A DNA stretch of 64,000 nt from Phycisphaerae bacterium (GCA_030432595.1 JAUIGU010000011.1:37955-101954); one strand, 5' to 3'; numbered from the stretch's first letter, positions 42,783 through 50,997 are shown. The notes: generated by a model not told the origin, from the sequence alone. A program made the numbers and translations.

Positions 42783-42840
42783 GCGAGCCGGGCCGTGTCG
42801 GCCCGGTGTCCGGCATCCGGGCCGACACGGCCCGGCTCGC
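42783..42840. repeat. long cruciform repeat, 24-bp perfect arms
   Basis: Left arm 42783-42806 begins GCGAGCCGGGCCGTGTCGG; right arm 42817-42840 is its exact reverse complement; 10-nt loop. Same geometry as the cruciform at 38505-38566 but a different sequence. Confidence 0.92.
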
Positions 42841-43185
42841 TTTGGACTCGCTTCGAAACATCCCGGGGCGGGACCGTCGTCACGATCCACAGACCCCCGG
42901 CCGGCGTCGGTTTTGCAACCCGCCGTCACCGCGCTTCGGATGGGGCTCACTCGGGGGGTTCCGGCGGGAGACGGCGTGCGATTGGAATCCATTCCAACCC
43001 ACCCGCGTCCAAGGCCACACGACATTTCGTGATTAAGGAACTCAAGCCCTCACCCACCTGGCACCCACGCGGAGGCCACGCCCTTCACCTGCACTTACAT
43101 TTTACCCGCGGGTCAAGACGGTGCGGTGAAGTATCGGGCAAAGCGTGCGCAGGAAAGCGAAAAGAGATGCCCAGTAAAACGCCTT

Positions 43186-44256
43186 TCAAGACTCAGTATT
43201 CTCTCGAATCTTGATTCCGCTGTCAGGAAATGCTTTTAGGAGGTGTTCAATCCATTCAATCGCTCGGCCTCCCCACTGTTTCGATATCGCGTAAGTATGG
43301 CCTTCCGCCGTGATTAGTTCATCTGTCGATGTAAAGAACCGCCAGTCGTCGAACCTTTTGCCTTGTGCTTCGGCAAGTTCTGTAGCTTTTGCGTTGAAAA
43401 GGTCTTCGTCGATGATCTCGCCCGGAACAATGGTGAAGCAATTGGTTCGACGAAACGGCACCGCATCGATGATCTGGCGCGGGGTTACTCCTTGAGAGCA
43501 CAATTCGGAGATGATGGTGAATACCGATTGGCCTTTATTCAGACGGGTAAACGTCCCCTTGGGCGTCGTGATATCTAGTTTTGTGTAGTCACGTTTACTT
43601 CGTGACTTTTCTACACGTTCTTTCTGCTGCTTGTCTTTCAGCCTAACTTGGTAGTTCTCGGCTTCAGGCAGTGGGATGACCCTTTGGACATCCAGCAAAA
43701 CACGTTCACCGTCCGCGTAAGGCCGAAGACGGATACATGAAATATCGACGTTTCTTTCACCGAGCCACAAGACGGCAGATGTCACCTCAGAAGAAAAGTC
43801 TGCGGCCGCCAAGATGATCCGCACATCTTGAGCGAAGTTGTCTTCCTCGGGCTCGTCCCAATCAAGATGTTTCAAAAGTTCGCTGCGAGCGTCCTTGTCG
43901 ATGTTGTGGGACTTCAAAAAGCTTTGATAGGTTTCAATGGCTTGCTCGAACGTCATATTCGAAACCATTGCGGCGTACCGTATGGCTTGAAGTTCCATAT
44001 GTCCGCCGTCTTCCGTCCGTTTGAGTTCAATCACAACAAGGCTTGCCTGCTTATCTATGCCAAGTAGATCGATTCGGCGTCGCGAATCCTCCCAATTGCC
44101 AAACTCTTCGGCAATGACCAGAACTCCTGGCGCAATGATTTCAATCTGATCGCGAAACAGCCTTTGCAGATCAGTCCGTTCTTTGACTTGGGCGGCATGA
44201 AAAGTTGTGGTGTCGAGGGCACGCAGGCGATCGGAGGTGATTTCGTAAAGGGGCAT
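43186..44256 (-). CDS. NucS/DUF91-like endonuclease-fold protein, low GC
   Basis: 356 residues. A PD-(D/E)XK core is visible: RRIDLLGIDKQASLVVIELKRTEDGGHMELQAIRYAAMV, with D-x14-ExK as in NucS (DUF91) family nucleases (about residues 55-95). The C-terminal two thirds are unassigned. NucS-type enzymes cut mismatched or branched DNA; this protein may instead be a stand-alone restriction- or defence-type relative. The gene is clearly lower in GC than its neighbours (AT-rich third positions by eye) and is alone, with a palindrome at 44273-44298 upstream, which points to transfer. Start ATG 44256 (MPLYEITSDRLR); an upstream ATG at 44289 would add residues encoded by the palindrome. Confidence 0.7.
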   Translation of the reverse strand: MPLYEITSDRLRALDTTTFHAAQVKERTDLQRLFRDQIEIIAPGVLVIAEEFGNWEDSRRRIDLLGIDKQASLVVIELKRTEDGGHMELQAIRYAAMVSNMTFEQAIETYQSFLKSHNIDKDARSELLKHLDWDEPEEDNFAQDVRIILAAADFSSEVTSAVLWLGERNVDISCIRLRPYADGERVLLDVQRVIPLPEAENYQVRLKDKQQKERVEKSRSKRDYTKLDITTPKGTFTRLNKGQSVFTIISELCSQGVTPRQIIDAVPFRRTNCFTIVPGEIIDEDLFNAKATELAEAQGKRFDDWRFFTSTDELITAEGHTYAISKQWGGRAIEWIEHLLKAFPDSGIKIRENTES

Positions 44257-44272
44257 GGTTCTCACATGATAA

Positions 44273-44298
44273 AGCCCGGAGATGGCCATCTCCGGGCT
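44273..44298. repeat. 26-bp palindrome AGCCCGGAGATGG/CCATCTCCGGGCT
   Basis: Perfect palindrome with no spacer, between the convergent-oriented ends of the NucS-like gene start and the MgtE gene stop. Two relatives lie at 45356-45379 and 46037-46060, so the MgtE and DUF2585 genes are each bracketed by copies. Confidence 0.9.
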
Positions 44299-44305
44299 GT
44301 AGGGT

Positions 44306-45295
44306 TCACAACATGGCCGCGCCTAGGGAGAGGTAGACGGTCATGGTGGCGATGTCGGTGAGGGCGAGGGCGACGGGGCCGGCGGCGAGTTTGGGGTCGA
44401 GTTTCAGGGCGTGGAGGCAGAGGGGCACGAGGGTGCCGAGGGTGGCGGCGGTGAGGACGGCGGTCAACGTGGCGAGCGCGATGACGAGCGGGGCGGTGGG
44501 GCCGGAGCGCCAGAGCAGGGCGATGAGGCCGACGGTGAGGGCGAGGGTCGCGCCCATGAGGGCGGCGACGAGCCATTCGCGTTGCTGCTGTTTCCACCAG
44601 CGGGACCACTTGACGCCGGCGGCTTCGAGCTGGGGCAGGCCGAGCGTGACGGTCTGCATGGCGGCGGACTCGCTGAGGGTGAGGACGAGCGGGATGAACA
44701 TGGCGAGGACGAGGGCGTGGGCGAGGGTGTCGTTGAAGGCGGCGGCGATGCCGGCGCAGGCGAGGCCGGCCAGGAGGTTGACGCCCAGCCAGGGCAGTCG
44801 GGCTTTGGCGAGTTTGACGGGGTTGTGTTCGCGGAGGGTGTCGGCGGTGACGCCGATGAGCTGGAAGACCTCGACGTTGCGGCGGGTCTCGGCGAGGTCG
44901 AGCATTTCTTCGGCGTAGATCTGGACGTCGAGGACGCCGCGGAGTTGGCCGGTCGCGTCGTCGACGACGGGGAGGGCGAGGAGGCGGTGCAGCGCGAAGA
45001 GGTCGAGGGCGAGGTCGAGGGTGGCGTCGTGGGGGATGGTGACGACGTGGGGGGACATGGCGTCGCCGATGGTGCGGTCGGCGGGGCTGGTGAGCAGGGC
45101 ACGGGTGGAGACGACGCCGACGAGTCGGTCGGTGTCGTCGTGGGCGTAGACGTAGAGGATGCGGGACTGGGGCTGGGCGGCGCGGATGGCGTCGATGGCC
45201 TGGGCGACGGTGTCGGTGGTGGCAACGCTGACCTCGGCGCGGCGCATGAACTGGGCGACGGGTTTGTCGAGGTCTTCGGGGTTGAGGGCGGGCAT
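44306..45295 (-). CDS. MgtE-like magnesium/divalent cation transporter, CBS + membrane domain
   Basis: 329 residues. Two CBS repeats (about 15-130; VGVVSTRALL, PVVDDATGQLRGVLDV) followed by the five-helix MgtE membrane domain (about 155-329; RLPWLGVNLLAGLACA, AMFIPLVLTLSESAAMQT, ALTDIATMTVYLSLGA). The aspartate in LTDIATM-type motif is the one lining the pore in MgtE. The N-terminal MgtE_N gating domain is missing, so it is a short form. Probably monocistronic. Confidence 0.9.
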   Translation of the reverse strand: MPALNPEDLDKPVAQFMRRAEVSVATTDTVAQAIDAIRAAQPQSRILYVYAHDDTDRLVGVVSTRALLTSPADRTIGDAMSPHVVTIPHDATLDLALDLFALHRLLALPVVDDATGQLRGVLDVQIYAEEMLDLAETRRNVEVFQLIGVTADTLREHNPVKLAKARLPWLGVNLLAGLACAGIAAAFNDTLAHALVLAMFIPLVLTLSESAAMQTVTLGLPQLEAAGVKWSRWWKQQQREWLVAALMGATLALTVGLIALLWRSGPTAPLVIALATLTAVLTAATLGTLVPLCLHALKLDPKLAAGPVALALTDIATMTVYLSLGAAML

Positions 45296-45355
45296 GGGGG
45301 GATGGTAAGTGGGGGCGATGCCACAAGGTTGCGGGGATTGGGGTGGGTGGGCGCG

Positions 45356-45379
45356 GCCCGGAGACGGCGGTCTCCGGGC
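45356..45379. repeat. GCCCGGAGAC..GTCTCCGGGC hairpin
   Basis: Ten-base arms at 45356-45365 and 45370-45379 with loop GGCG, followed by TTTAGGGG. Second member of the family at 44273 and 46037, in the divergent gap between MgtE and DUF2585 genes. Confidence 0.88.
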
Positions 45380-45407
45380 TTTAGGGGCGGGGCTTTATCA
45401 TGCTGCG

Positions 45408-45998
45408 ATGGGTTTGCGTGACGTGCCGAAGCGGGCGGTGGTGGGTGGGTTGCCGTGGCTGATGAGCGCGGCGATGGGGGCGTTGATGGTGGCCGCGATG
45501 TGGGCGATGGGGCGGGTGTGGTGGTGCAAGCACCGGGACCCACGGTGGTTCGTGAGCGAGACGGGGTCGGACCACAACTCGCAGCACTGGTTCGACTGGT
45601 ACAGCTTCTCGCACGTGCTGCACGGGGTGGTGTTCTTCTGGGCGTTGTGGGGGTTGAGTCGGAAGTGGCCGGCGGTGAAGCGTTGGGCACTTCCGGGGGC
45701 GGTGTTGGTGGAGGCGGCGTGGGAGGTGTTGGAGAACTCGCCGATGGTGATCGCGCGGTACCGGCAGACGGCGTCGGTGGACTACACGGGCGACTCGATC
45801 GTCAACAGCGTGGGCGACCTGGCGTTCTGCGTCGCGGGGTTTTATTTGGCGAAGGCGCTGGGGTGGAAGCTGTCACTGGCGGTGTTCGTGGTGCTGGAGG
45901 TCGTGATGCTGATCTTCATCCGCGACAACCTGACGCTGAACGTGGTGATGCTGATTTACCCGTTCGAGGCGGTGCGGGCGTGGCAGATGGGTGGGTGA
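45408..45998 (+). CDS. DUF2585-family membrane protein
   Basis: 196 residues with about five hydrophobic segments. The motif region HNSQHWFDWYSFSHVLHGVVFFW, followed by EAAWEVLENSPMVIARYR and DYTGDSIVNSVGDLAFC, is that of DUF2585 (UPF0314). Function of the family is unknown; conserved His, Asp and Glu residues in the membrane are suggestive of an enzyme or metal site. Start ATG 45408; the sequence before it is a repeat hairpin. Confidence 0.85.
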   Translation: MGLRDVPKRAVVGGLPWLMSAAMGALMVAAMWAMGRVWWCKHRDPRWFVSETGSDHNSQHWFDWYSFSHVLHGVVFFWALWGLSRKWPAVKRWALPGAVLVEAAWEVLENSPMVIARYRQTASVDYTGDSIVNSVGDLAFCVAGFYLAKALGWKLSLAVFVVLEVVMLIFIRDNLTLNVVMLIYPFEAVRAWQMGG

Positions 45999-46036
45999 GC
46001 CGCGGAACGTGTTGGTACACGGGGGCGCGTGGAAGT

Positions 46037-46060
46037 GCCCGGAGATGGCCATCTCCGGGC
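46037..46060. repeat. 24-bp palindrome GCCCGGAGATGG/CCATCTCCGGGC
   Basis: Perfect palindrome with no spacer, followed by TTTAGGGGG, in the convergent gap between the DUF2585 and folE2 genes. Same family as 44273-44298 and 45356-45379. Confidence 0.92.
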
Positions 46061-46092
46061 TTTAGGGGGTGATCGTGGGATTTGGGTGGGGG

Positions 46093-46899
46093 TCAGCCTT
46101 GCCGTTTGTCTTTGATGATCTCGGCGTAGGCGTTGTGGCTGTGGATGGACTCGAAGTTTTCGCTGTTGATGCGGTACCACGTGATGCGGTCGTCGGCGTC
46201 GAGGGCGACGGCCAAGTCGCGGACGATGTCTTCGACGAACTTGGGGTTCTCGTAAGCGCGCTCGGTGACCCACTTCTCGTCGGGGCGTTTGAGCACGGAG
46301 AAGACCTGCGTGCTGGCGGCGTGTTCGACGATGGTGAACAGCTCTTCGATCCAGAGGTTTTGGCCCGGCGCGATACGGACGGAGGCCTCCATGACGCAGC
46401 GCTGGTTGTGGGCGCCGTAGTCGCTGATCTCCTTGGAGCAGGGGCACAGCGAGGTGGCGGGTACGCGGAGGGTCATGACGAAGTCGTCGGTCGCGTTGGA
46501 CTCGCACTCGAAGACGACCTCGATGTCGAGCTTGCCGGGCTGGCCGGTGACGGGGGCCTCTTTGTCGATGAAGTAGGGGAACTCCATGCGGAGGTGGGCG
46601 TGGTCGGCCTCGAGCTTGTCCTTGATGTCGCGGCAGACGGTCGTGATCTGGTCGGAGCGGAGCGCATCATGGTGCGTGTTGAGCACTTCGAGGAAGCGCG
46701 ACATGTGCGTGCCCTTCTGGTGGTGGGGCAGGGCGACGTACATGTCGATGGTCGCGACGGTGTGGCGTTGCCCGCTGGTGCGCGGGCAGTAGAGCGTGAT
46801 GGGGTAGCGGACGTTCTTGACGCCGACGCGGTCGATGGGGACGTTGCGGGCGTCGCGGGAGCCCTGGACGTCGGGCATGGCTTGGGCGGTGTCGGTCAT
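46093..46899 (-). CDS. folE2: GTP cyclohydrolase FolE2
   Basis: 268 residues, normal for the type IB enzyme (FolE2/MptA). Key motif RVPATSLCPCSKEISDYGAHNQR carries the metal-ligand cysteine, and SRFLEVLN and FPYFIDKEAPVT are characteristic. Converts GTP to 7,8-dihydroneopterin triphosphate for folate (or queuosine) synthesis. Uses Mn or other metals rather than only Zn. Start ATG 46899; an internal ATG seven residues on is the alternative. Confidence 0.95.
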   Translation of the reverse strand: MTDTAQAMPDVQGSRDARNVPIDRVGVKNVRYPITLYCPRTSGQRHTVATIDMYVALPHHQKGTHMSRFLEVLNTHHDALRSDQITTVCRDIKDKLEADHAHLRMEFPYFIDKEAPVTGQPGKLDIEVVFECESNATDDFVMTLRVPATSLCPCSKEISDYGAHNQRCVMEASVRIAPGQNLWIEELFTIVEHAASTQVFSVLKRPDEKWVTERAYENPKFVEDIVRDLAVALDADDRITWYRINSENFESIHSHNAYAEIIKDKRQG

Positions 46900-47141
46900 G
46901 GCAGGCGGGCGGGGTTAGAGGGGGTTCGGCGGGGCGGACAACGCGACGCCCGGCGGCGTGGCGTTTTTTCGCGTGGTGGGTGGCCCTTCCGTGAGCGGAA
47001 CACGGCAGTGTAGGCGATGAAAAGCGGATCGGCCCGGGCGGTGGCGGTTCGCGGCGGGGCGGTGTTGCGCTCGGCGGCGCGGCGGCGTTTTGGGTTACGG
47101 GGCGTGGCGTGTTCACTTCCGGGGGCGGCTAGCATGCGGCC

Positions 47142-47750
47142 ATGAAGCTCTACACCCGCCGCGGCGACGCGGGGCAGACCGACCTGTTCGGCGGCACGCG
47201 CGTGCCCAAGGACGACCTGCGCGTCGAGGCGTACGGCACGGTGGACGAGCTCAACGCGCTGATCGGGCTTTGTTTAGCGGGCGACGACGACGGCGTGGGC
47301 AAGCCGTTCATCACTCAGGCGTTGGCGACGCCGTTGCGGGCGATCCAGAGCCGGCTCTTCGAGATCGGGGCGGACCTGGCGACGCCGGAAGCGCCGGAAA
47401 CACCGGAAGACGAGAAAGTTGGCAAGGGCAAGGGCGCTTCGGCGCGCGTCCCGCGGGTGAGTGATGGGCACATCGCGGAACTCGAAGGCTGGATCGATGA
47501 CGCGACCGCGCGCACCACGCCGATGACCGGCTTCATCCTGCCGGGCGGCACGGAGCTGTCGGCACGCCTTCACGTCGCGCGGACCGTGTGCCGGCGGGCG
47601 GAGCGGCGCTGCGTTGCGCTGTCGGCACACGAAACGGTGGGCCCGCTCGTGATCGTGTACCTCAACCGGCTGAGCGATCTGTTGTTTGCGCTGGCGCGGC
47701 AGGCGAACCACGCGGCCGGCGTCGCGGATGTGCCGTGGGTGAAGCCGTGA
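47142..47750 (+). CDS. corrinoid adenosyltransferase, PduO type
   Basis: 202 residues. ATP:cob(I)alamin adenosyltransferase that makes adenosylcobalamin. N-terminal MKLYTRRGDAGQTDLFGGTRVPKDD is the ATP-binding segment of the PduO family; EAYGTVDELNALIG and CRRAERR..VYLNRLSDLLFALAR complete it. A charged insert of ~20 residues (PETPEDEKVGKGKGAS) is unusual but in a variable loop. The stop overlaps the tadA start (GTGA), so the two are translationally coupled. Confidence 0.95.
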   Translation: MKLYTRRGDAGQTDLFGGTRVPKDDLRVEAYGTVDELNALIGLCLAGDDDGVGKPFITQALATPLRAIQSRLFEIGADLATPEAPETPEDEKVGKGKGASARVPRVSDGHIAELEGWIDDATARTTPMTGFILPGGTELSARLHVARTVCRRAERRCVALSAHETVGPLVIVYLNRLSDLLFALARQANHAAGVADVPWVKP

Positions 47751-48250
47751 GGGTTGCGGAGTTTCCGAGCGATGAAGCGTTGATGCGCCGGGCGCTGCGG
47801 TTGGCGGAGCACGCGGCGTCGATCGGCGAGGTGCCGGTGGGCGCGTTGGTGGTGGATGCGGAAGGCCATACGCTCGCCGAGGCATCGAACCGCCGCGAGC
47901 ACGACGCGGACCCGACGGCCCACGCGGAGGTGATCGCGCTGCGCGAAGCCGCGCGGAAGGTCGGCACGTGGCGGCTGGACGGGTGCACGCTCTGCGTGAC
48001 GCTCGAGCCTTGCCCGATGTGCGCGGGGGCGTTGGTGAACAGCCGCATCGCGCGGGTGGTTTACGGCGCGGCCGACCCGAAAATGGGGTGCGTCGATACG
48101 CTGCACGCGCTGTGTACCGAGCCGCGCTTTAACCACCGGCTGGAGGTCGTTTCGGGCGTGCTGGCGGAGGAGTGTGCTGACGTGCTGCGGACGTTTTTTG
48201 CGGCGCGGCGCGGAGAGGAGAAGCCTGAGAAGCCTCGGCCGACGACGTAG
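47747..48250 (+). CDS. tadA: tRNA adenosine(34) deaminase
   Basis: 167 residues. Cytidine/deoxycytidylate deaminase fold with zinc motif TAHAEVIALREA and CTLCVTLEPCPMCAGALVNSRI; the pattern HAE..PCPMC and the downstream VYGAADPKMGCVDTLH are those of TadA, which turns A34 of tRNA-Arg into inosine. I chose the GTG overlapping the previous stop; an ATG at 47783 is the alternative and would lose only ~12 residues. Confidence 0.93.
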   Translation: MRVAEFPSDEALMRRALRLAEHAASIGEVPVGALVVDAEGHTLAEASNRREHDADPTAHAEVIALREAARKVGTWRLDGCTLCVTLEPCPMCAGALVNSRIARVVYGAADPKMGCVDTLHALCTEPRFNHRLEVVSGVLAEECADVLRTFFAARRGEEKPEKPRPTT

Positions 48251-48277
48251 ACCAAACGGACAGACTTTATTCTGATT

Positions 48278-48330
48278 CAGCCGCGTTGCCACGCAACGCG
48301 GATGCTGCACCGCGTGACGGTGCAGCTAAA
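48278..48330. repeat. double-hairpin repeat CAGCCGCG...GCAGCTAAA
   Basis: Hairpin 1: CCGCGTTGC (48281-48289) / GCAACGCGG (48293-48301). Hairpin 2: GCTGCACC (48304-48311) / GGTGCAGC (48319-48326). It lies in the convergent gap between tadA and the YceI gene. Third member of the family at 33531 and 42653. Confidence 0.8.
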
Positions 48331-48365
48331 AGACATAGAACCAACCGTTAGTCGTGTCGCGATTC

Positions 48366-49841
48366 TCACTCACCAGAAGGCTCGAGCACAATCCGACACG
48401 CGAAGCGCAGGCGGTTGCTCGCTTCTGCCGGGCCGGGCGGGCCTTCGATCGCGAAGGGGTCGTTGAGCGCGAGCGTCCACTGCCCGGTGATCGATAACCG
48501 CGGTCGGCCGTCTTCGCCGACGAACGCCTCGACGCTGGCCGGCACCGTCAACGGGATCGTGATGCCCTTCATCGTGAAGTCGCCGACCAGCGCGGCCGGC
48601 ACGATCTGGCCGAACGTCAGCGGGCGGTCCGCCTGTGCCGACTCGACCTCGACGCGGTCGAACACGAAGTACGACGCGGGGTGTTTCTCGACGTCGAGGA
48701 TGCCGTTGTGGATGTGCGCATCCAGGTCGTCCTCGCCCATCGTGACCGACGCGGGGTCGGCGTCGAACCGGCCCGACGCGCCGGCGAGTTTCAGACCGTC
48801 GCCGAGTTTCAGCGTGCCGCGCACCTTCGTCGCTTCGCCGCTGTAGCCGTCCAGCGGCGCGGGGAACGCGAACTGCACCGCCGGCTGCGCGTCCTGCGCG
48901 GCGACGTCCACCTGCCAATCGGCCGACAGTTCCACGTCGCCCGCGTCGGCGTTCGACGTCTCCGGCTTTTCCGGCAACGCCAGCCCCAAATCATCCCACG
49001 AGGATGCTTCCATCTTGACGACGTCGAACCCGTCGCCGAGTTCGGATTCGCGCAGCTGCCGGACGATCTCCTCTTCGAGCTTCGCCGCCGCCTCGGCGAA
49101 CACGTCCTCGAAGTCCGACCACTTTCCCGACACCGGATCGCCCAGTGTCGAGAACACCGGCTCGTGGCAGTGGAACTGCGAGTACAACTCCGTCGAGACG
49201 TACAGCGTTTTGTCCTGCGCGACGTATGGGTGGAAGTCGACGTACCACTGCCGGTCGCTGCGGCCCAACTCGACGCGGTCGGCCGTCTCGAAGCGCGTCA
49301 TGCCGGCGTCGATTGCCTTGCGGGCACGTTGCACGGGGTCCTGCCCACCGACGCCCGGCAGCCCGGGGCCTTGGAAGTCCGTCACCTTGATCGGCGTGAC
49401 GACTTTCATCCGCCCGCGGTCCCACACGGGCACGTCCTCGCGCACCAGCGGCGCGTCGTCCTGCGGCATGAAGCGCGCCGTCCGCACGAAGTTGCGCACG
49501 CGGTCCAGCGTCTCGTATCGCCCCTGGTAGATCGACCGGCCGCGCCAGTTCTGGAACGCGATCAGCGGCGTGATCCCGACCTCGGGCGGCGCTGCGCCGT
49601 GCTTCGTCACGTCGAACACTTCGAGCCGGACGCCCAACTCCTGGCTGAGCGCCTCCAGCTTCGGCAGCGTGTCCGCGCGGAAGCGCTCCTGCAACGCCGT
49701 GCCGGACGAGTCGATGAAGACGATCAGTTGTTCGCTGGGCGGCTCGTTTGTTTCGGCAACGGCCGGTGGTGCATGCAGGCAGAAACACCAAGCCAAAAGG
49801 CCAGCCAACGGAACCATACAAGTGGATTGAGACAGATTCAT
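48366..49841 (-). CDS. exported YceI protein with thioredoxin-like N-terminal domain
   Basis: 491 residues. Signal peptide (about 1-29). Residues ~37-125 look like a thioredoxin-fold domain (LIVFIDSSGTALQERF.., ITPLIAFQNWRGRSIYQGRY) without a CxxC pair. The middle ~150 residues are unassigned. The C-terminal ~190 residues form a YceI lipocalin-like barrel (GRFDADPASVTMGEDDLDAHI, ILDVEKHPASYFVFDRVEV, VGDFTMKGITIPLTVP), which in this family binds isoprenoid-type lipids. A second YceI gene lies 22 bp upstream on the same strand, so they form an operon. Function unknown; lipid or quinone handling in the envelope is plausible. Confidence 0.8.
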   Translation of the reverse strand: MNLSQSTCMVPLAGLLAWCFCLHAPPAVAETNEPPSEQLIVFIDSSGTALQERFRADTLPKLEALSQELGVRLEVFDVTKHGAAPPEVGITPLIAFQNWRGRSIYQGRYETLDRVRNFVRTARFMPQDDAPLVREDVPVWDRGRMKVVTPIKVTDFQGPGLPGVGGQDPVQRARKAIDAGMTRFETADRVELGRSDRQWYVDFHPYVAQDKTLYVSTELYSQFHCHEPVFSTLGDPVSGKWSDFEDVFAEAAAKLEEEIVRQLRESELGDGFDVVKMEASSWDDLGLALPEKPETSNADAGDVELSADWQVDVAAQDAQPAVQFAFPAPLDGYSGEATKVRGTLKLGDGLKLAGASGRFDADPASVTMGEDDLDAHIHNGILDVEKHPASYFVFDRVEVESAQADRPLTFGQIVPAALVGDFTMKGITIPLTVPASVEAFVGEDGRPRLSITGQWTLALNDPFAIEGPPGPAEASNRLRFACRIVLEPSGE

Positions 49842-49863
49842 CGCAGCCTCTGCGTTAAGCCGG

Positions 49864-50511
49864 TTACTTGGAGTATCCCGCGATGGGCACGATGACCCAG
49901 ACCTCTTCCGAGACCTTGTCGGTGCCCATGTCCGGCTTGATGCCCAGGTCGTAACGGCTGACGGTGAACTCGCTGCGCAGGACCAACAGGTCGCCGCTGC
50001 CGCCGCCGCGCTCCGTCCCGCCGTTGGGGATGTAGGTCGCGTGGATCTCGAAGTCTTTCTCGAGGCTGAGCGAGCCGTACTTCAGCACGCCCTTGACCAT
50101 GAGCCGGGCACCCGCGTCGGCGTCTTCGCCGGCTTCGGCGTCGTCGGACGCTTCGATGGCCTCGGCGCCGGTGAACTCGACGGTGATCTGCTGGTTGCTG
50201 TCGGCGTTGAGCCAGTCGGCGCCGAGCATGACGTTGGTCATGCGGTCGCTGATGAGCTTGAGCTCGCCGGTCGCCACGCTGATGCTGCCGGCGAAGGACT
50301 CGGGCGCTTCGGGGTCGTAAGTGACCTCGCCGGTGATCCCGCCGCCGGTGCCGACGAAGGGCTCGAGTTGCGAGTCGAGGACGAAGGTGATGCCGTTGAC
50401 GCCCTTGGGGTCGGCGAAGTCGAAGGTCATCTCCTCGGCGGCGGCGGGGCTCGGCGTCGAAGCGAACAGCAACACGGCGGACAACAGGGCGGCAAGGTTC
50501 AGTCGGGGCAT
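49864..50511 (-). CDS. exported YceI-family protein
   Basis: 215 residues with a signal peptide (about 1-25, ending SPAAAE). YceI-like barrel: TFDFADPKGVNGITFVLDSQLEPF, ISVATGELKLISDRMTNVMLG, QITVEFTGAEAI, VSRYDLGIKPDMG. Binds a hydrophobic ligand in characterised relatives. GGAGAAC precedes the ATG at 50511. It is immediately upstream of the larger YceI gene and downstream of a divergent tRNA gene. Confidence 0.85.
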   Translation of the reverse strand: MPRLNLAALLSAVLLFASTPSPAAAEEMTFDFADPKGVNGITFVLDSQLEPFVGTGGGITGEVTYDPEAPESFAGSISVATGELKLISDRMTNVMLGADWLNADSNQQITVEFTGAEAIEASDDAEAGEDADAGARLMVKGVLKYGSLSLEKDFEIHATYIPNGGTERGGGSGDLLVLRSEFTVSRYDLGIKPDMGTDKVSEEVWVIVPIAGYSK

Positions 50512-50631
50512 GGCGTTCTCCGTGGGGGGAAGGCGGGTCAACAGGGGGTGGCCCGGCGGGCCTCGCGAACAATAGGCGTCACCGTGCCCGTATTCCCCGG
50601 CCGGGGCGCACCGGGTACCATGCCCGCCGTG

Positions 50632-50704
50632 GGGGCCATAGCTCAGTTGGGAGAGCGATTGCTTTGCAAGCAATAGGTCGCCGGTTCGAGCCCGGCTGGC
50701 TCCA
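50632..50704 (+). tRNA. tRNA-Ala (TGC anticodon)
   Basis: 73 nt cloverleaf. Acceptor GGGGCCA pairs with TGGCTCC (one G-U); D arm GCTC..GAGC; anticodon stem ATTGC / GCAAT with loop TTTGCAA, anticodon TGC; T arm GCCGG / CCGGC with TTCGAGC. Discriminator A; CCA is not encoded. Reads GCN alanine codons. It stands alone rather than inside an rRNA operon. Confidence 0.97.
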
Positions 50705-50837
50705 TTTTGGATCGGGACGGGCGGAGGCCGAAGGGGCGGTGACCCTCTCAGGCGGAACTGATCTGTCGGGTCGCGATCCAGTCTGTGTGGACGGCAAGGT
50801 CGAAGAATCAATTGCGACGACGCGCCGAGAATTGATA

Positions 50838-50845
50838 TTGTCAAG
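50838..50845 (+). promoter_or_regulatory. possible upstream half-site TTGTCAAG
   Basis: TTGTCAAG is the reverse complement of the CTTGACAA unit found in the regulator's own operator, 67 bp upstream of the operon promoter at 50912. A second, looping operator is possible. Confidence 0.4.
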
Positions 50846-50905
50846 TCGCGTTGTTTGTGCCATTCAATTCAATAAATCGGCGTCTAAGGCGAAAAAGCGG
50901 CAAAT

Positions 50906-50940
50906 CTTGTATTGACAAGTTGGGGCGGCCCGGTTAAAAC
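50906..50940 (+). promoter_or_regulatory. predicted promoter and operator of the carbohydrate operon
   Basis: -35 TTGACA (50912-50917), 17-bp spacer, -10 TAAAAC (50935-50940). The -35 lies inside CTTGT-ATTG-ACAAG (arms 50906-50910 and 50915-50919). The 15 bases GTATTGACAAGTTGG at 50909-50923 are identical to 63281-63295 in front of the prepilin gene, and TTGACAAG is half of the dyad in the GntR-type gene promoter. Confidence 0.6.
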
Positions 50941-50997
50941 GAGTGGATTCTTGATGCCTGTGCGCGTTGCCGTCCCCTCTTTTGCTCAGAGCCCGCC

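Larger units (their letters stand above)
42520..43185. other. 666-bp intergenic region dense in palindromes
   Basis: No conserved reading frame is seen. It holds, in order, a double-hairpin repeat (42653-42701), a small hairpin CCGTG/CACGG (42703-42719), and a long cruciform (42783-42840). The last ~340 bp have no feature I can name. It separates two minus-strand genes of unlike base composition. Confidence 0.7.

Noticed and set aside
42564..43214. 216-codon plus-strand frame in the repeat-rich gap
   Set aside because: Runs through three palindromes and reads as translated repeat; no family resemblance.
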